A stretch of DNA of 64,000 nucleotides from Diaminobutyricimonas aerilata (GTDB taxonomy: Bacteria > Actinomycetota > Actinomycetes > Actinomycetales > Microbacteriaceae), in contig NZ_PGFF01000001.1 of the NCBI RefSeq assembly GCF_002797715.1, positions 3,430,537 through 3,494,536 of the forward strand. The letters run 5' to 3'. Position 1 is the stretch's first letter. Each line of letters opens with the position of its first letter. The notes beneath the pieces were generated by a model. It did no database searches and was not told where the DNA came from. It saw only the letters and a list, made by a program, of their open reading frames with translations. Made by a program: the position numbers and the translations under genes. Shown in pieces: positions 34,806 to 48,085 of this stretch.

Positions 34806-35951
34806 GTGAAGTTCCAGGTCAATCGCGACGTCTTCAGCGAGGCCGTCTCCTTCGCGGTGAAGCTGCTCCCGCAGCGCACCACGTTGCCGATCCTCAGCGG
34901 AGTGCTGATCGAGACGGTCGACGACGGACTGCGTCTGTCGTCGTTCGACTACGAGGTCTCGGCGCAGACGCACATCGCCGCCGATGTGCAGGAGGAGGGC
35001 ACGATCCTCGTCTCCGGCCGACTGCTCGCCGACATCGCGAGCCGCCTACCGAACGCACCCGTGCAGTTCTCGACGGATGAGGGCAAGATCGCGGTCCGCT
35101 GCGGCTCCGCCAACTTCACGCTCCTGAGCATGCCGGTCGAGGAGTACCCGAGCCTGCCGCAGGTCGAGGGACGCACCGGTCTGCTGCCGGCCGACGAGTT
35201 CTCGACCGCCGTGTCGCAGGTCGCCGTCGCCGCCTCCCGTGACGACGTGACCCCGGTCATCACGGGTGTGCAGCTCGAGATCGCCGAGAACTCCCTCTCG
35301 CTCGTCGCGACCGACCGCTACCGCGTGGCGATCCGCGAGGTGCCCTGGGACGGTGGCGAGGATGCGAGCGAGACGGTCACCGCGCTCGTCCCGGCCCGCA
35401 CGCTCAACGAGATCGGCAAGACCTTCGGTCACAGCGGCACCATCACGGTCGCCCTGTCGCGCACCGACGACCGCGAGCTGATCGCGTTCACCGCCGACCG
35501 CAAGACGGTCACGTCGCTGCTCATCAAGGGCAACTTCCCGCCCGTGCGCCGGTTGTTCCCCGACACCGTCGACAACTACGCGGTGATGAACACCGCCGAG
35601 CTCATCGAGGCGGTGCGTCGTGTGTCGCTCGTGCTCGAGCGCGAGGCCGCGCTGCGCTTCACGTTCACGATCGACGGTGTGACCCTCGAGGCGATCGGAT
35701 CCGAGCAGGCGCAGGCGTCCGAGTCGATCGACGCGTTCCTGACCGGCGTCGACACCGTCGTGTCGCTCAAGCCCCAGTTCCTGCTCGACGGCCTCAGCGC
35801 CGTGCACTCGGAGTTCGTGCGTATCTCGTTCACGAAGACCGACAACCCGAACAAGCCCGGTCCTGTGCTGATCACCAGCCAGTCGTCGAAGGACCAGCCG
35901 GGCGCGGACAATTACAAGTACCTGCTGCAGCCGAACCTCCTGCTGCGCTGA
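34806..35951 (+). CDS. dnaN: DNA polymerase III beta subunit (sliding clamp)
   Basis: A 381-residue clamp of three similar domains, starting MKFQVNRDVFSEAVSFAVKLLPQRTTLPILSG. The C-terminal subsite shows the YKYLLQPNLLLR ending (family consensus is YLLMP[V/M]R). It tethers polymerase to DNA. The start codon is GTG at 34806. The gap to dnaA (1.48 kb) is longer than usual because of the exported-protein pair. gnd follows after 20 nt. Confidence 0.97.
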   Translation: MKFQVNRDVFSEAVSFAVKLLPQRTTLPILSGVLIETVDDGLRLSSFDYEVSAQTHIAADVQEEGTILVSGRLLADIASRLPNAPVQFSTDEGKIAVRCGSANFTLLSMPVEEYPSLPQVEGRTGLLPADEFSTAVSQVAVAASRDDVTPVITGVQLEIAENSLSLVATDRYRVAIREVPWDGGEDASETVTALVPARTLNEIGKTFGHSGTITVALSRTDDRELIAFTADRKTVTSLLIKGNFPPVRRLFPDTVDNYAVMNTAELIEAVRRVSLVLEREAALRFTFTIDGVTLEAIGSEQAQASESIDAFLTGVDTVVSLKPQFLLDGLSAVHSEFVRISFTKTDNPNKPGPVLITSQSSKDQPGADNYKYLLQPNLLLR

Positions 35952-35971
35952 CTTCCCGGAAGGGGCGGAAC

Positions 35972-36856
35972 ATGCACATCGGTCTCGTCGGTCTCGGACG
36001 CATGGGCAACAACATGCGCGGCCGTCTGCGTGACAAGGGCCTCGAGGTCACCGGGTACGACCCGAATCCGGAGGTCTCCGACGTCGCGTCGCTCGCGGAA
36101 CTCGCCGCGGCCATCCCGGCGCCGCGCGTCGTGTGGGTGATGGTGCCCTCCGGGGTCCCGACGACGAGTGTCGTCGAGGGACTCGCGGGCGTGCTCGAGG
36201 AGGGCGACCTCGTGATCGAGGGCGGCAACTCGCGCTTCACCGAAGACACCAAGCACGCCGGGCTGCTCGCGCCGAAGGGCATCCATTACGTGGATGTCGG
36301 CGTTTCCGGCGGTGTCTGGGGTCGCGAGAACGGCTACGGCCTCATGGCCGGCGGTGACGCCGCCGACATCGAGCGCGCGATGCCGGTCTTCGACGCACTG
36401 CGCCCCGAGGGTCCCCGCGAGGAGGGCTTCGTGCACGCCGGCAGCACCGGCGCCGGGCACTACGCGAAGATGGTGCACAACGGCATCGAGTACGCGATCA
36501 TGCAGGCGTGGGCCGAGGGCTACGAGCTGCTCAACTCCGAGAAGAACCCGGTGCAGGATGTGACGGGCACCTTCAAGGCGTGGCAGCGCGGCACGGTCGT
36601 GCGGTCGTGGCTGCTCGAGCTGCTCGTGCGGGCGCTCGAGGAGGACCCGGGCTTCGACGACATCGAGGGGTACGTCGAGGATTCGGGCGAGGGTCGCTGG
36701 ACGGTCGAGGAGGCGCTCAACAACGCCGTGCCCGTGCCGACGATCAGCGCCTCGATCTTCGCGCGCTTCGTCTCCCGCCAGGAGGACTCGCCGTCGATGA
36801 AGGCGGTCGCGGCCCTGCGCAAGCAGTTCGGGGGCCACGCCGTCCGACCGCGCTGA
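35972..36856 (+). CDS. gnd: 6-phosphogluconate dehydrogenase, decarboxylating (short form)
   Basis: A 294-residue enzyme of the short GndA class, with N-terminal Rossmann motif GLVGLGRMGNNM, substrate motif DVGVSGGVWGRENGYGLMAGG, and KMVHNGIEYAIMQAWAEG with the catalytic Lys/Asn. It oxidises 6-phosphogluconate to ribulose 5-phosphate. Short-form proteins are often NAD+-dependent; I cannot settle the cofactor here. The order dnaN-gnd-recF is a conserved actinobacterial arrangement. Confidence 0.92.
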   Translation: MHIGLVGLGRMGNNMRGRLRDKGLEVTGYDPNPEVSDVASLAELAAAIPAPRVVWVMVPSGVPTTSVVEGLAGVLEEGDLVIEGGNSRFTEDTKHAGLLAPKGIHYVDVGVSGGVWGRENGYGLMAGGDAADIERAMPVFDALRPEGPREEGFVHAGSTGAGHYAKMVHNGIEYAIMQAWAEGYELLNSEKNPVQDVTGTFKAWQRGTVVRSWLLELLVRALEEDPGFDDIEGYVEDSGEGRWTVEEALNNAVPVPTISASIFARFVSRQEDSPSMKAVAALRKQFGGHAVRPR

Positions 36857-36857
36857 C

Positions 36858-38012
36858 GTGATCGTCACGCGCCTCAACCTCAGCGATTTCCGCAACTACG
36901 AAGCGGCGGACATCGAGCTCGTCGCGGGCGCGAACCTCTTCGTCGGCAGCAACGGCCAAGGCAAGACCAACCTCGTCGAGTCGCTCGGGTACCTGAGCAC
37001 GCTCGGATCGCACCGCGTTCCGACGGATCAGGCGCTCGTGCGGGCCGGCGCCGACAGTGCGATCGTGCGCGCCCGGTTGCAGCACGGCGACCGCTCGGTG
37101 CTCGTCGAGGTGCAGATCAACCGTTCGTCGGCGAACCGCGCGCAGGTGAACCGGTCGCCGATCAAGACGCGTGATCTGCCGCGGTACTTCTCGAGCGTGC
37201 TGTTCGCGCCGGAGGATCTCGCCCTCGTGCGGGCGGAGCCCTCCGGCCGGCGGCGCTTCCTCGACGAGCTGCTCGTGCTGCTCTCCCCGCGCATGAGCGG
37301 CGTGATCGCGGACTACGAGCGGGTGCTCAAGCAGCGCAACACCCTGCTGAAGTCCGCCCGTGCGACCGGCGTGAAGGGCGACCGGTTGAGCACGCTCGAG
37401 ATCTGGGATGACCGTCTCGTGCAGCTCGGATCCGAACTCGTCGCCGCCCGGTCGGAACTCGTCGAACGGCTCATCCCCGAGGTCGCGGCCGCCTACCGGT
37501 CGATCGCCGGCGACGACCACGCCGCATCCCTCGCCCTCAGCCTCACGGTGCTGGGCGCCGACCCGGAGGAGGGCGTCGCGGATGCGGTGGGCACCGGTGC
37601 GGTCGCGGCCGAGCAGGTGGCGGGCTGGTTCCGGTCGTCGCTCGAGCGGCTGCGCCGCGCGGAGCTCGAGCGTGGCGTGACGCTCGCCGGGCCGCATCGC
37701 GACGACCTCGTGCTCACCCTCAACGGATTGCCGGCGCGCGGATACGCCAGTCACGGGGAATCGTGGTCGTTCGCGCTCGCCCTCAAGCTCGCCTCGGCCC
37801 ACGTGCTGCGCGAGGACGCGCCGGGTGGGGATCCGGTGCTCATGCTCGACGACGTCTTCGCCGAACTCGACGAGAGCCGGCGGGGCCGGCTCGCGCAGGC
37901 CGTCGCCGGTTACGAGCAGGTGCTCATCACCGCCGCGGTCTACGACGACGTGCCCGACGAGCTGACCGGCAACACCGTGCGCATCCGAGCCGGACGGGTG
38001 GTGGAGGAGTGA
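36858..38012 (+). CDS. recF: DNA replication/repair protein RecF
   Basis: A 384-residue SMC-like ATPase: LNLSDFRNYEAADIEL, Walker A GSNGQGKTN and the C-terminal signature GVTLAGPHRDDLVLTL plus Walker B MLDDVFAELD. RecF helps load RecA at gaps. The GTG start is one base after the gnd stop codon, and its end overlaps DUF721 (GTGA). Confidence 0.96.
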   Translation: MIVTRLNLSDFRNYEAADIELVAGANLFVGSNGQGKTNLVESLGYLSTLGSHRVPTDQALVRAGADSAIVRARLQHGDRSVLVEVQINRSSANRAQVNRSPIKTRDLPRYFSSVLFAPEDLALVRAEPSGRRRFLDELLVLLSPRMSGVIADYERVLKQRNTLLKSARATGVKGDRLSTLEIWDDRLVQLGSELVAARSELVERLIPEVAAAYRSIAGDDHAASLALSLTVLGADPEEGVADAVGTGAVAAEQVAGWFRSSLERLRRAELERGVTLAGPHRDDLVLTLNGLPARGYASHGESWSFALALKLASAHVLREDAPGGDPVLMLDDVFAELDESRRGRLAQAVAGYEQVLITAAVYDDVPDELTGNTVRIRAGRVVEE

Positions 38013-38512
38013 CCCCCCGCGACGAGCGGCCGACCGAGTCGAGCAACGTCTACCTCCGGTTCCGCCGGGTCTTCGGCGACCCGTCGGTGCGTTCGCGCGA
38101 TGCACGGCGCCGGTCCCGCTCGGCGGAGGCCCCGTCGAGCGTGCCGTTCGGCGCCGGCCGCGATCCGTCGGGGATCGCCGACGTGCTCACCGATCTGACG
38201 AGCCGACTCGGGTGGAACTCCTCGCTCGCGCGGTCGGAGCTCATCGCGGACTGGGCGGAACTCGCCGGCGCGGAGACGGCGGAGCATGCGACGCCGGTCG
38301 GGATCGAGGAGGGCGTGCTCACGGTGCGCTGCGACTCCACCGCGTGGGCGACCCAGTTGCGGATGATGCGCGCGCAGATCACGACGCGGATCGCCGAGCG
38401 GTTCCCCGAGGCGGGCATCGAATCGGTGCGTTTCGAGGGGCCGGGTGTCCCGAGCTGGAAACGGGGCCCCAGATCGATCCCAGGGCGTGGCCCGCGCGAT
38501 ACCTACGGCTGA
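38009..38512 (+). CDS. DUF721/DciA-like protein
   Basis: A 167-residue basic protein. The N-terminal ~50 residues are Arg/Ser-rich and disordered-looking; residues about 55-140 form the DUF721 domain (LTSRLGWNSSLARSELIADWAELAG, ATQLRMMRAQI). DUF721 proteins include DciA, which loads DnaB helicase in bacteria without DnaC. A DnaC/DnaI gene is not seen here, so this is the likely loader for DnaB (12830-14200). GTG start overlaps the recF stop (GTGA). Confidence 0.85.
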   Translation: MTPRDERPTESSNVYLRFRRVFGDPSVRSRDARRRSRSAEAPSSVPFGAGRDPSGIADVLTDLTSRLGWNSSLARSELIADWAELAGAETAEHATPVGIEEGVLTVRCDSTAWATQLRMMRAQITTRIAERFPEAGIESVRFEGPGVPSWKRGPRSIPGRGPRDTYG

Positions 38513-40651
<2,139 letters not shown>

Positions 40652-40734
40652 TCGACTGCCTGGCGCCGGTGCGCGCCGGGCACCCCACCGCATCCGGTGC
40701 CCTGGGGCACCCCGCACGACGAGACGAAGAGTAG

Positions 40735-43291
<2,557 letters not shown>

Positions 43292-43299
<8 letters not shown>

Positions 43300-43696
43300 C
43301 GTCGCGGAGAAACTCCAGCGCAAGAGCCCGCGCCCGGCGAGCACGAAGCAGGTTCGCCTGAAGCTCGTCTACATCGACTTCTGGTCGGCGGTGAAGCTCT
43401 CGTTCCTGATCGCCCTCACGCTCGGGATCGTGCTCGTCGTCGTGGCCTTCCTGGTCTGGGTGGTGCTCAACCAGACGGGCATCTTCACTGACCTCGACGG
43501 CCTGCTGAGCGACATCATCGGCGACAGCTTCAGCCTCGCGGAGAGCTTCTCGCTCGCCCAGGTGATGACGTTCGCGCTCATCATCGCCGTGCTCAACACG
43601 GTGGTCGGCACGGCGCTCGGAGCGATCGCGAGCGTGCTGTACAACCTCAGCGTGCGCCTCACCGGCGGCCTGCTGGTCGGTTTCACCAACAGCTGA
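43292..43696 (+). CDS. DUF3566 membrane protein
   Basis: A 134-residue protein with a basic cytosolic N-terminus and two transmembrane helices (about residues 35-60 and 88-115), matching the actinobacterial DUF3566 family (Rv0007 position, right after gyrA). It starts inside the gyrA end (ATGAGTAG), so it is coupled. Its function is not established. TTACAA (43697-43702) just after its stop may be a -35 for the tRNA-Ile. Confidence 0.88.
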
Positions 43697-43741
43697 TTAC
43701 AAGAAAGCGTGGCCGGTAAGGTACCCTCTTACTCGGTCCAC

Positions 43742-43818
43742 GGGGCTATAGCTCAGGCGGTTAGAGCGCTTCGCTGATAACGAAGAGGTCCCAGGTTCAA
43801 GTCCTGGTAGCCCCACCA
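43742..43818 (+). tRNA. tRNA-Ile (GAT)
   Basis: A 77-nt gene. Acceptor GGGGCTA pairs with TAGCCCC, and the anticodon loop CTGATAA gives GAT. T-loop GTTCAAG is present, and 3' CCA is encoded (43816-43818). A putative promoter, TTACAA-19-TACCCT, ends 15 nt upstream. Confidence 0.95.
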
Positions 43819-43887
43819 CCGACGGACCCCGTCCGCCGGACATCCGGCCCACTCGTCCACGACGGGTGAGGCCGGACCGCAGTCCCC

Positions 43888-43960
43888 GGGGCCTTAGCTC
43901 AGTTGGTAGAGCGCCTGCTTTGCAAGCAGGATGTCAGGAGTTCGATTCTCCTAGGCTCCA
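43888..43960 (+). tRNA. tRNA-Ala (TGC)
   Basis: A 73-nt gene: acceptor GGGGCCT/AGGCTCC, D-loop GCTCAGTTGGTAGAGC, anticodon TGC in CTTTGCAAG, T-loop GTTCGATTC. CCA is not encoded. Adjacent to tRNA-Ile, as commonly seen after gyrA. Confidence 0.95.
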
Positions 43961-43987
43961 CATCCTTGGTCAGCGGCCACCGCGCCG

Positions 43988-45361
43988 TCACAGGTTCCGG
44001 CCCCCGCGATACCGGGCGGCTGGGTGGCGCTCGGGAAGACGGGCGCCCGCGCCGAAGATGCGCTCCCGCAGCGTCTCGCCCGGGACGTAGGCCTCACGCA
44101 TCCGTCCGCGCCGGCGCAATACGGGCACGACGAGTTCGCCGAAGTCGCGGATGGTCTCGAACGAGTGGTACTGACGCAGGTTGATGCCGTCGATGCCGTC
44201 GTCGTCGAGCCAGCTCTCGATCGTGTCGGCGACCTCCTCCGGACGACCGACGGCGAAGAACCGGGAATCCCACGACTGATCGGCGGCGCGGATGAACTGG
44301 CCGACGGTCAGATGCAACGGAAGGCCGCCCGCCGCGATCACGTCATGCCGGTCCTCCCGCTCGAGGGCTTCGCGCACGGTGATGGTCTCCGGATGCTCCA
44401 GCGGGTTGAAGGGCACGCTCATGTGGATGAACGCCCCCTCCGCGCTCGCCTTCGCCCGGTAACGCGCGAGCTTGTCGGCCACCTCGTCGTCGGTGGGTGC
44501 CGTGATCACGGTGGCCATGACGAGGAAGCGCAGGTCGTCGGCCCGACGTCCCTCCGCCACCGCCGCATCGCGCAGGGTGGCCATGTTGCGGTCGAGGGCA
44601 CCCGGCGGCCGGTCGGCGGTGAAGAGCACCTCGGCGTGCTTGGCGGCGAACGCGATGCCGGCCTTCGATGCGCTCGCCTGGAACAGCAGGGGGGTGCGCT
44701 GCGGCGACGGTTCGGAGAGGTGGGGTCCCGCGACCTTGAAGTGCGTGCCGACGTGGTCGATGGGTCGCACCTTGAACGGGTCGGTGTAGACGCCGCGCTC
44801 GCGGTCGACGAGCACCGCGTCGTCATCCCACGAGCCCTCCCACAGCTTGTAGAGCACGTCGACGTACTCGTCGGCGATCTCGTAGCGGGTGTCGTGGGGG
44901 ATCTCGGCGTCGAGGCCGAAGTTGCGGGCGGCGCTCGGCAGGTACGAGGTGACGATGTTCCAGCCGATGCGCCCCCTCGTGAGGTGGTCGAGCGTGCTCA
45001 TCCGGCGAGCGAAGGCGAAGGGCGGTTCGTAGCTCGTCGAGAAGGTGACACCGAATCCGACGTGCTCGGTGACGGCGGCCATCGCGGGCACGACGAGCAT
45101 CGGATCGTTGTTGGGGATCTGCAGACCCTCGCGCAGCGCCGGCTCGAGGCTCGACTTGTACACGTCGTAGCCGCCGATCACGTCCGCGATGAAGATCGCG
45201 TCGACACCGGCCGCCTCCGCCAGGCGCGCGAGTTCGGTCCAATAGCGGATGTCGGTGTACCGCTCGCGGTTGTTGCCGGGCAGCCGCCACAGGCCGTGCG
45301 TGATGTGGCCCGGGGTGTTCATCTCGAAGAGGTTCACCACGAGGCGCTTGGGATCGCTCAT
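43988..45361 (-). CDS. LLM-class flavin-dependent monooxygenase (NtaA/SnaA/DszA family)
   Basis: A 457-residue bacterial luciferase-like oxygenase. Conserved segments include NLFEMNTPGHITHGLWR, FIADVIGGYDVY, GRIGWNIVTSYLPSAARNFG, TPLLFQASASKAG and HEVLFTADR-type sequence. The NtaA/SnaA/DszA subgroup oxidises sulfur, amine or chelator substrates using FMNH2 from a separate reductase, which is not encoded nearby. ATG 45359-45361 was chosen over an upstream GTG because it matches the family's start (MSDPKRLVVNLF). The gene stands alone; substrate unknown. Confidence 0.85.
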   Translation of the reverse strand: MSDPKRLVVNLFEMNTPGHITHGLWRLPGNNRERYTDIRYWTELARLAEAAGVDAIFIADVIGGYDVYKSSLEPALREGLQIPNNDPMLVVPAMAAVTEHVGFGVTFSTSYEPPFAFARRMSTLDHLTRGRIGWNIVTSYLPSAARNFGLDAEIPHDTRYEIADEYVDVLYKLWEGSWDDDAVLVDRERGVYTDPFKVRPIDHVGTHFKVAGPHLSEPSPQRTPLLFQASASKAGIAFAAKHAEVLFTADRPPGALDRNMATLRDAAVAEGRRADDLRFLVMATVITAPTDDEVADKLARYRAKASAEGAFIHMSVPFNPLEHPETITVREALEREDRHDVIAAGGLPLHLTVGQFIRAADQSWDSRFFAVGRPEEVADTIESWLDDDGIDGINLRQYHSFETIRDFGELVVPVLRRRGRMREAYVPGETLRERIFGAGARLPERHPAARYRGGRNL

Positions 45362-45437
45362 CGTCGCCCAGTCTGCCCGCACGCGCGCAGGATCGGATGC
45401 ACGGGGTAATACCGCGCAATGTGCCGGGAGAACGCGA

Positions 45438-45465
45438 AAGGCCGGACCCCGCGGGGCCCGGCCTT
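45438..45465 (-). terminator. Terminator downstream of the 45479-46081 gene
   Basis: AAGGCCGGACCCC (45438-45450) and GGGGCCCGGCCTT (45453-45465) form a 13-bp stem with one mismatch and a very short loop. Read on the minus strand it ends in a TTT run, 13 nt after the stop codon. Confidence 0.75.
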
Positions 45466-45478
45466 CTCGCGAAGCGGA

Positions 45479-46081
45479 TCAGATCTGGTTGGCGGGGGCC
45501 TCGTCGCCCGCGTCGGTGCGCGGCTCGAGCGGTTCCGGCTCGTCCTCGATCCAGAGGTCGTCGTCGGCCCGCAGGGTCTGCCAGATGGCGTACCCGACAC
45601 CGGCGGCGGCGACCAGCCCGAGGGCGATCAGGATGAAGCGGCCGGGTCCCGGGGAGGGCTGCGGCTTGGCCTTGGCCAGGTGCGCGGCGACGGCGGCCTT
45701 CTTGCCGGTCTTCGCCACCTCGCGGCCGGCCTCGGCGGTGCGCTTGGCGAGCTCGACCTTCGACGACTCGATGAGGGCGAGGGTCGTGCCGAGTGCGGTC
45801 GCCAGCGCGGGGATGACGTCGTCGGTCACCTTGCTGCGGGCCGCGGTGGCCACCTTCTGCGTCGCGCCGATGCCGGTGGCGACGACGGGCACGACGCGTC
45901 CGTCGATCGTCTCGCGCAGCCGCGGCGACACCTCGTCGCGCGCGTAGGTGCTGAGGTGCTCCCTCGCCTGCTTGGCGACGGCGCTCGCGTGCTCGAGCAC
46001 TTCGCGCTGCTCGTGCCAGACATCATTCGCCCGGCTCTTCAGCTTCTTGATCTCGCGTTGACGCTTTCGTGCCGATCCCAT
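45479..46081 (-). CDS. Membrane-anchored helical protein, unknown function
   Basis: A 200-residue protein. The first 140 residues are charged and helical, with YtxH-like alternation of Lys/Ala/Glu (AVAKQAREHLSTYARDEV). One transmembrane helix (about residues 148-168, FILIALGLVAAAGVGYAIW) is followed by an acidic tail, DDLWIEDEPEPLEP. No catalytic motif is seen. A similar gene is common in Microbacteriaceae by my recollection, without known role. It is divergent from ppi. Confidence 0.6.
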   Translation of the reverse strand: MGSARKRQREIKKLKSRANDVWHEQREVLEHASAVAKQAREHLSTYARDEVSPRLRETIDGRVVPVVATGIGATQKVATAARSKVTDDVIPALATALGTTLALIESSKVELAKRTAEAGREVAKTGKKAAVAAHLAKAKPQPSPGPGRFILIALGLVAAAGVGYAIWQTLRADDDLWIEDEPEPLEPRTDAGDEAPANQI

Positions 46082-46215
46082 GGAAAGTCCTCCGTCGGTG
46101 AGTCGTGGCGAATCTGCTCAATCCTGCCACGCATGCCCTGTGCCACCCCTAGAGAATCGGTCCATCCTGTATGCCGCCTGACAGCGCGCGGTATGCGCTA
46201 TGCGAGAATCGAGCA

Positions 46216-46761
46216 ATGCCTCACCACACCGCGCTCGCGACCCTGCACACCAACCTCGGCGACATCCGCCTCGAGCTGTTCGGGGACCACGCGCCGAAGA
46301 CCGTCAAGAACTTCGTCGGCCTCGCCACGGGCGAGATCGAGTGGACCCACCCCCAGTCGGGTGAGAAGTCCACCAAGCCCCTCTACGACGGTGTGATCTT
46401 CCACCGCATCATCAAGGACTTCATGCTCCAGGGCGGCGACCCCCTCGGCCAGGGCATCGGCGGACCGGGATACCAGTTCGACGACGAGATCCACCCCGAG
46501 CTCGATTTCTCGCAGCCCTACGTGCTCGCGATGGCGAACGCCGGCATCGACCGCGTCACCGGCGGCGGCACCAACGGTTCGCAGTTCTTCATCACGACCG
46601 TGCCCACGCCGTGGCTGCAGGGCAAGCACACGATCTTCGGTGTCGTCGCCGACGAGGAGTCCAAGCGCGTCGTCGACGCGATCGAGGCGGTGCCGACCGA
46701 CGGTCGCGACCGTCCGCGCGAGGATGTCGTGATCTCGAGCGTCACCGTCGAACAGGTCTGA
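46216..46761 (+). CDS. Peptidyl-prolyl cis-trans isomerase, cyclophilin type
   Basis: A 181-residue cyclophilin: VKNFVGLATG, FHRIIKDFMLQGGDP with the catalytic Arg in FHRI, and GTNGSQFFITTVPTPWLQGKHTIFG. There is no signal peptide, so it is cytosolic (PpiA/Rv0009 position in actinobacteria). GAGAAT ends 7 nt before the ATG, suggesting a leaderless mRNA. It is followed by the rhomboid gene after 10 nt. Confidence 0.93.
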   Translation: MPHHTALATLHTNLGDIRLELFGDHAPKTVKNFVGLATGEIEWTHPQSGEKSTKPLYDGVIFHRIIKDFMLQGGDPLGQGIGGPGYQFDDEIHPELDFSQPYVLAMANAGIDRVTGGGTNGSQFFITTVPTPWLQGKHTIFGVVADEESKRVVDAIEAVPTDGRDRPREDVVISSVTVEQV

Positions 46762-46771
46762 CGACCCGAAG

Positions 46772-47608
46772 GTGAGTCAGCCAGCCGAGACCGCGGCCAA
46801 CTACTGCTACCGGCACCCGGACCGGCAGAGCTGGGTGCTGTGCCAGCGCTGCGGGCGCACGATCTGCCCGGAGTGCCAGACGCAGGCGGCGGTCGGGGTG
46901 CACTGCCCCGAGTGCACCCGCGAAGCGCAGCAGAGCGTGCCGCGCACGAAGCCGCGCTGGACCGCGGCGGTGCGCCGGGGCTCCGGCACGCCCGTCGTCA
47001 CCTACTCGCTCATGGGCGTGAGCGTCGTCGTGTTCGTGCTCATGTTCATCACCGGCGGCACCGGCGGTCTCGTAGGGCAGCAGGTGGCATACCTGCCCGT
47101 CCTGACGCTCACCGAACCGTGGCGGCTCATCACGTCGATGTTCGCGCACGCATCGATCTTCCACCTGCTGTTCAACATGTACGCCCTGTTCCTCTTCGGG
47201 CGTGAACTCGAGGTGCTCCTCGGCCGGGCGAGGTTCGCGGCGCTGTATCTCATCGCCGGACTCGGCGGCTCGGCCGCGGTCATGGTGCTCGCTCCGGCCT
47301 CGGCCGTGGTCGGAGCATCCGGCGCGATCTTCGGGCTCTTCGGCGCCTATTTCGTGATCACCCGGCACTTCGGCGGCAACGCCGTGCAGTTGCTCATCGT
47401 GATCGGGTTGAACTTCGCCCTCGCGTTCGTGTTCCCGAACATCTCGTGGCAGGCGCACGTGGGCGGGGCGATCTTCGGTGCCCTCGCGGCGCTCGTGCTG
47501 GTCAACACCCGCCGTCGTCAGCAGCGGCCGATCCAGATCGCCGGCCTCATCGGCCTCGGCGTCGTGGCGATCCTGCTGCTCGTCTCGCGGTTCTTCGTCA
47601 GCTACTGA
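46772..47608 (+). CDS. Rhomboid family intramembrane serine protease with N-terminal zinc finger
   Basis: A 278-residue protein. Residues 12-48 hold a B-box-like zinc finger (CYRHPDR, CQRCGRTICPECQ, CPEC). The rest is a six/seven-TM rhomboid domain with the nucleophile Ser183 in GASGAIFG and the catalytic His229 in SWQAHVGG; HASIFHLLFNM is the conserved His-containing TM2. Rhomboids cleave transmembrane substrates; the target is unknown. The start is GTG at 46772. Confidence 0.92.
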   Translation: MSQPAETAANYCYRHPDRQSWVLCQRCGRTICPECQTQAAVGVHCPECTREAQQSVPRTKPRWTAAVRRGSGTPVVTYSLMGVSVVVFVLMFITGGTGGLVGQQVAYLPVLTLTEPWRLITSMFAHASIFHLLFNMYALFLFGRELEVLLGRARFAALYLIAGLGGSAAVMVLAPASAVVGASGAIFGLFGAYFVITRHFGGNAVQLLIVIGLNFALAFVFPNISWQAHVGGAIFGALAALVLVNTRRRQQRPIQIAGLIGLGVVAILLLVSRFFVSY

Positions 47609-47673
47609 CGGCTGCCCCGACTTGTCGTGGGTCCAGGGTCGCCGAGCGTCCCCTCCCCGGACCGGCCGGGAAG

Positions 47674-47682
47674 TTATCCACA
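47674..47682 (+). other. Isolated perfect DnaA box
   Basis: TTATCCACA in the convergent rhomboid-crgA gap, more than 14 kb from oriC. A second, partial match, CGTCCACAG, lies 7 nt downstream. Confidence 0.6.
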
Positions 47683-47751
47683 GGCCGTCCACAGTGGGGA
47701 TGGATTACACGGCTGTGATTCTGCCCCCGCTCGGGGGGTGGGCACTGCAGG

Positions 47752-47991
47752 TCAGCGCCACCTCGTGGTCATGAGGAATCCGATGAACATGATGCCGAAG
47801 CCGACCAGGATGTTCCACGGGCCGAGGCTCGGCACGGGCAGCTGGCTGTTGCTCAGGTAGAAGACGATGATCCAGACGAGCCCGAGCAGCATGAACCCGA
47901 ACATGACGGGCTTGAACCACACCGGGTTGGGAGCGTCCTCAGCGGAGCGACCGTTCGAGTCGCCGGTGGGGCGGGGAGTGCTTCGGGCCAT
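47752..47991 (-). CDS. crgA: Cell-division inhibitor CrgA
   Basis: A 79-residue CrgA: a disordered N-terminus (MARSTPRPTGDSNG), the signature PVWFKPVMFGFMLLGLVWIIVFYLS, and a second helix ending FLMTTRWR. It interacts with FtsZ and PBPs at the divisome. ATG 47989-47991 was chosen to give the standard start; a longer in-frame version lacks family features. It is divergent from the sortase gene. Confidence 0.95.
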   Translation of the reverse strand: MARSTPRPTGDSNGRSAEDAPNPVWFKPVMFGFMLLGLVWIIVFYLSNSQLPVPSLGPWNILVGFGIMFIGFLMTTRWR

Positions 47992-48072
47992 GCGGGCCAG
48001 TGTACCGGGAACGCCGTGGACACCGCCCGATACGAAGCATGTCCTCGTCACCGACCGTCCATCCGCGCCGCC

Positions 48073-48078
48073 TAGAAT
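48073..48078 (+). promoter_or_regulatory. -10 box of the sortase operon (leaderless)
   Basis: TAGAAT ends 8 nt before the sortase ATG, so transcription should start at or near the start codon. Confidence 0.5.
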
Positions 48079-48085
48079 CGACGGC

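Noticed and set aside
47867..48085. In-frame N-terminal extension of the sortase upstream of 48086
   Set aside because: The extension lacks conserved features and a -10 box (TAGAAT) sits 8 nt before the chosen ATG.
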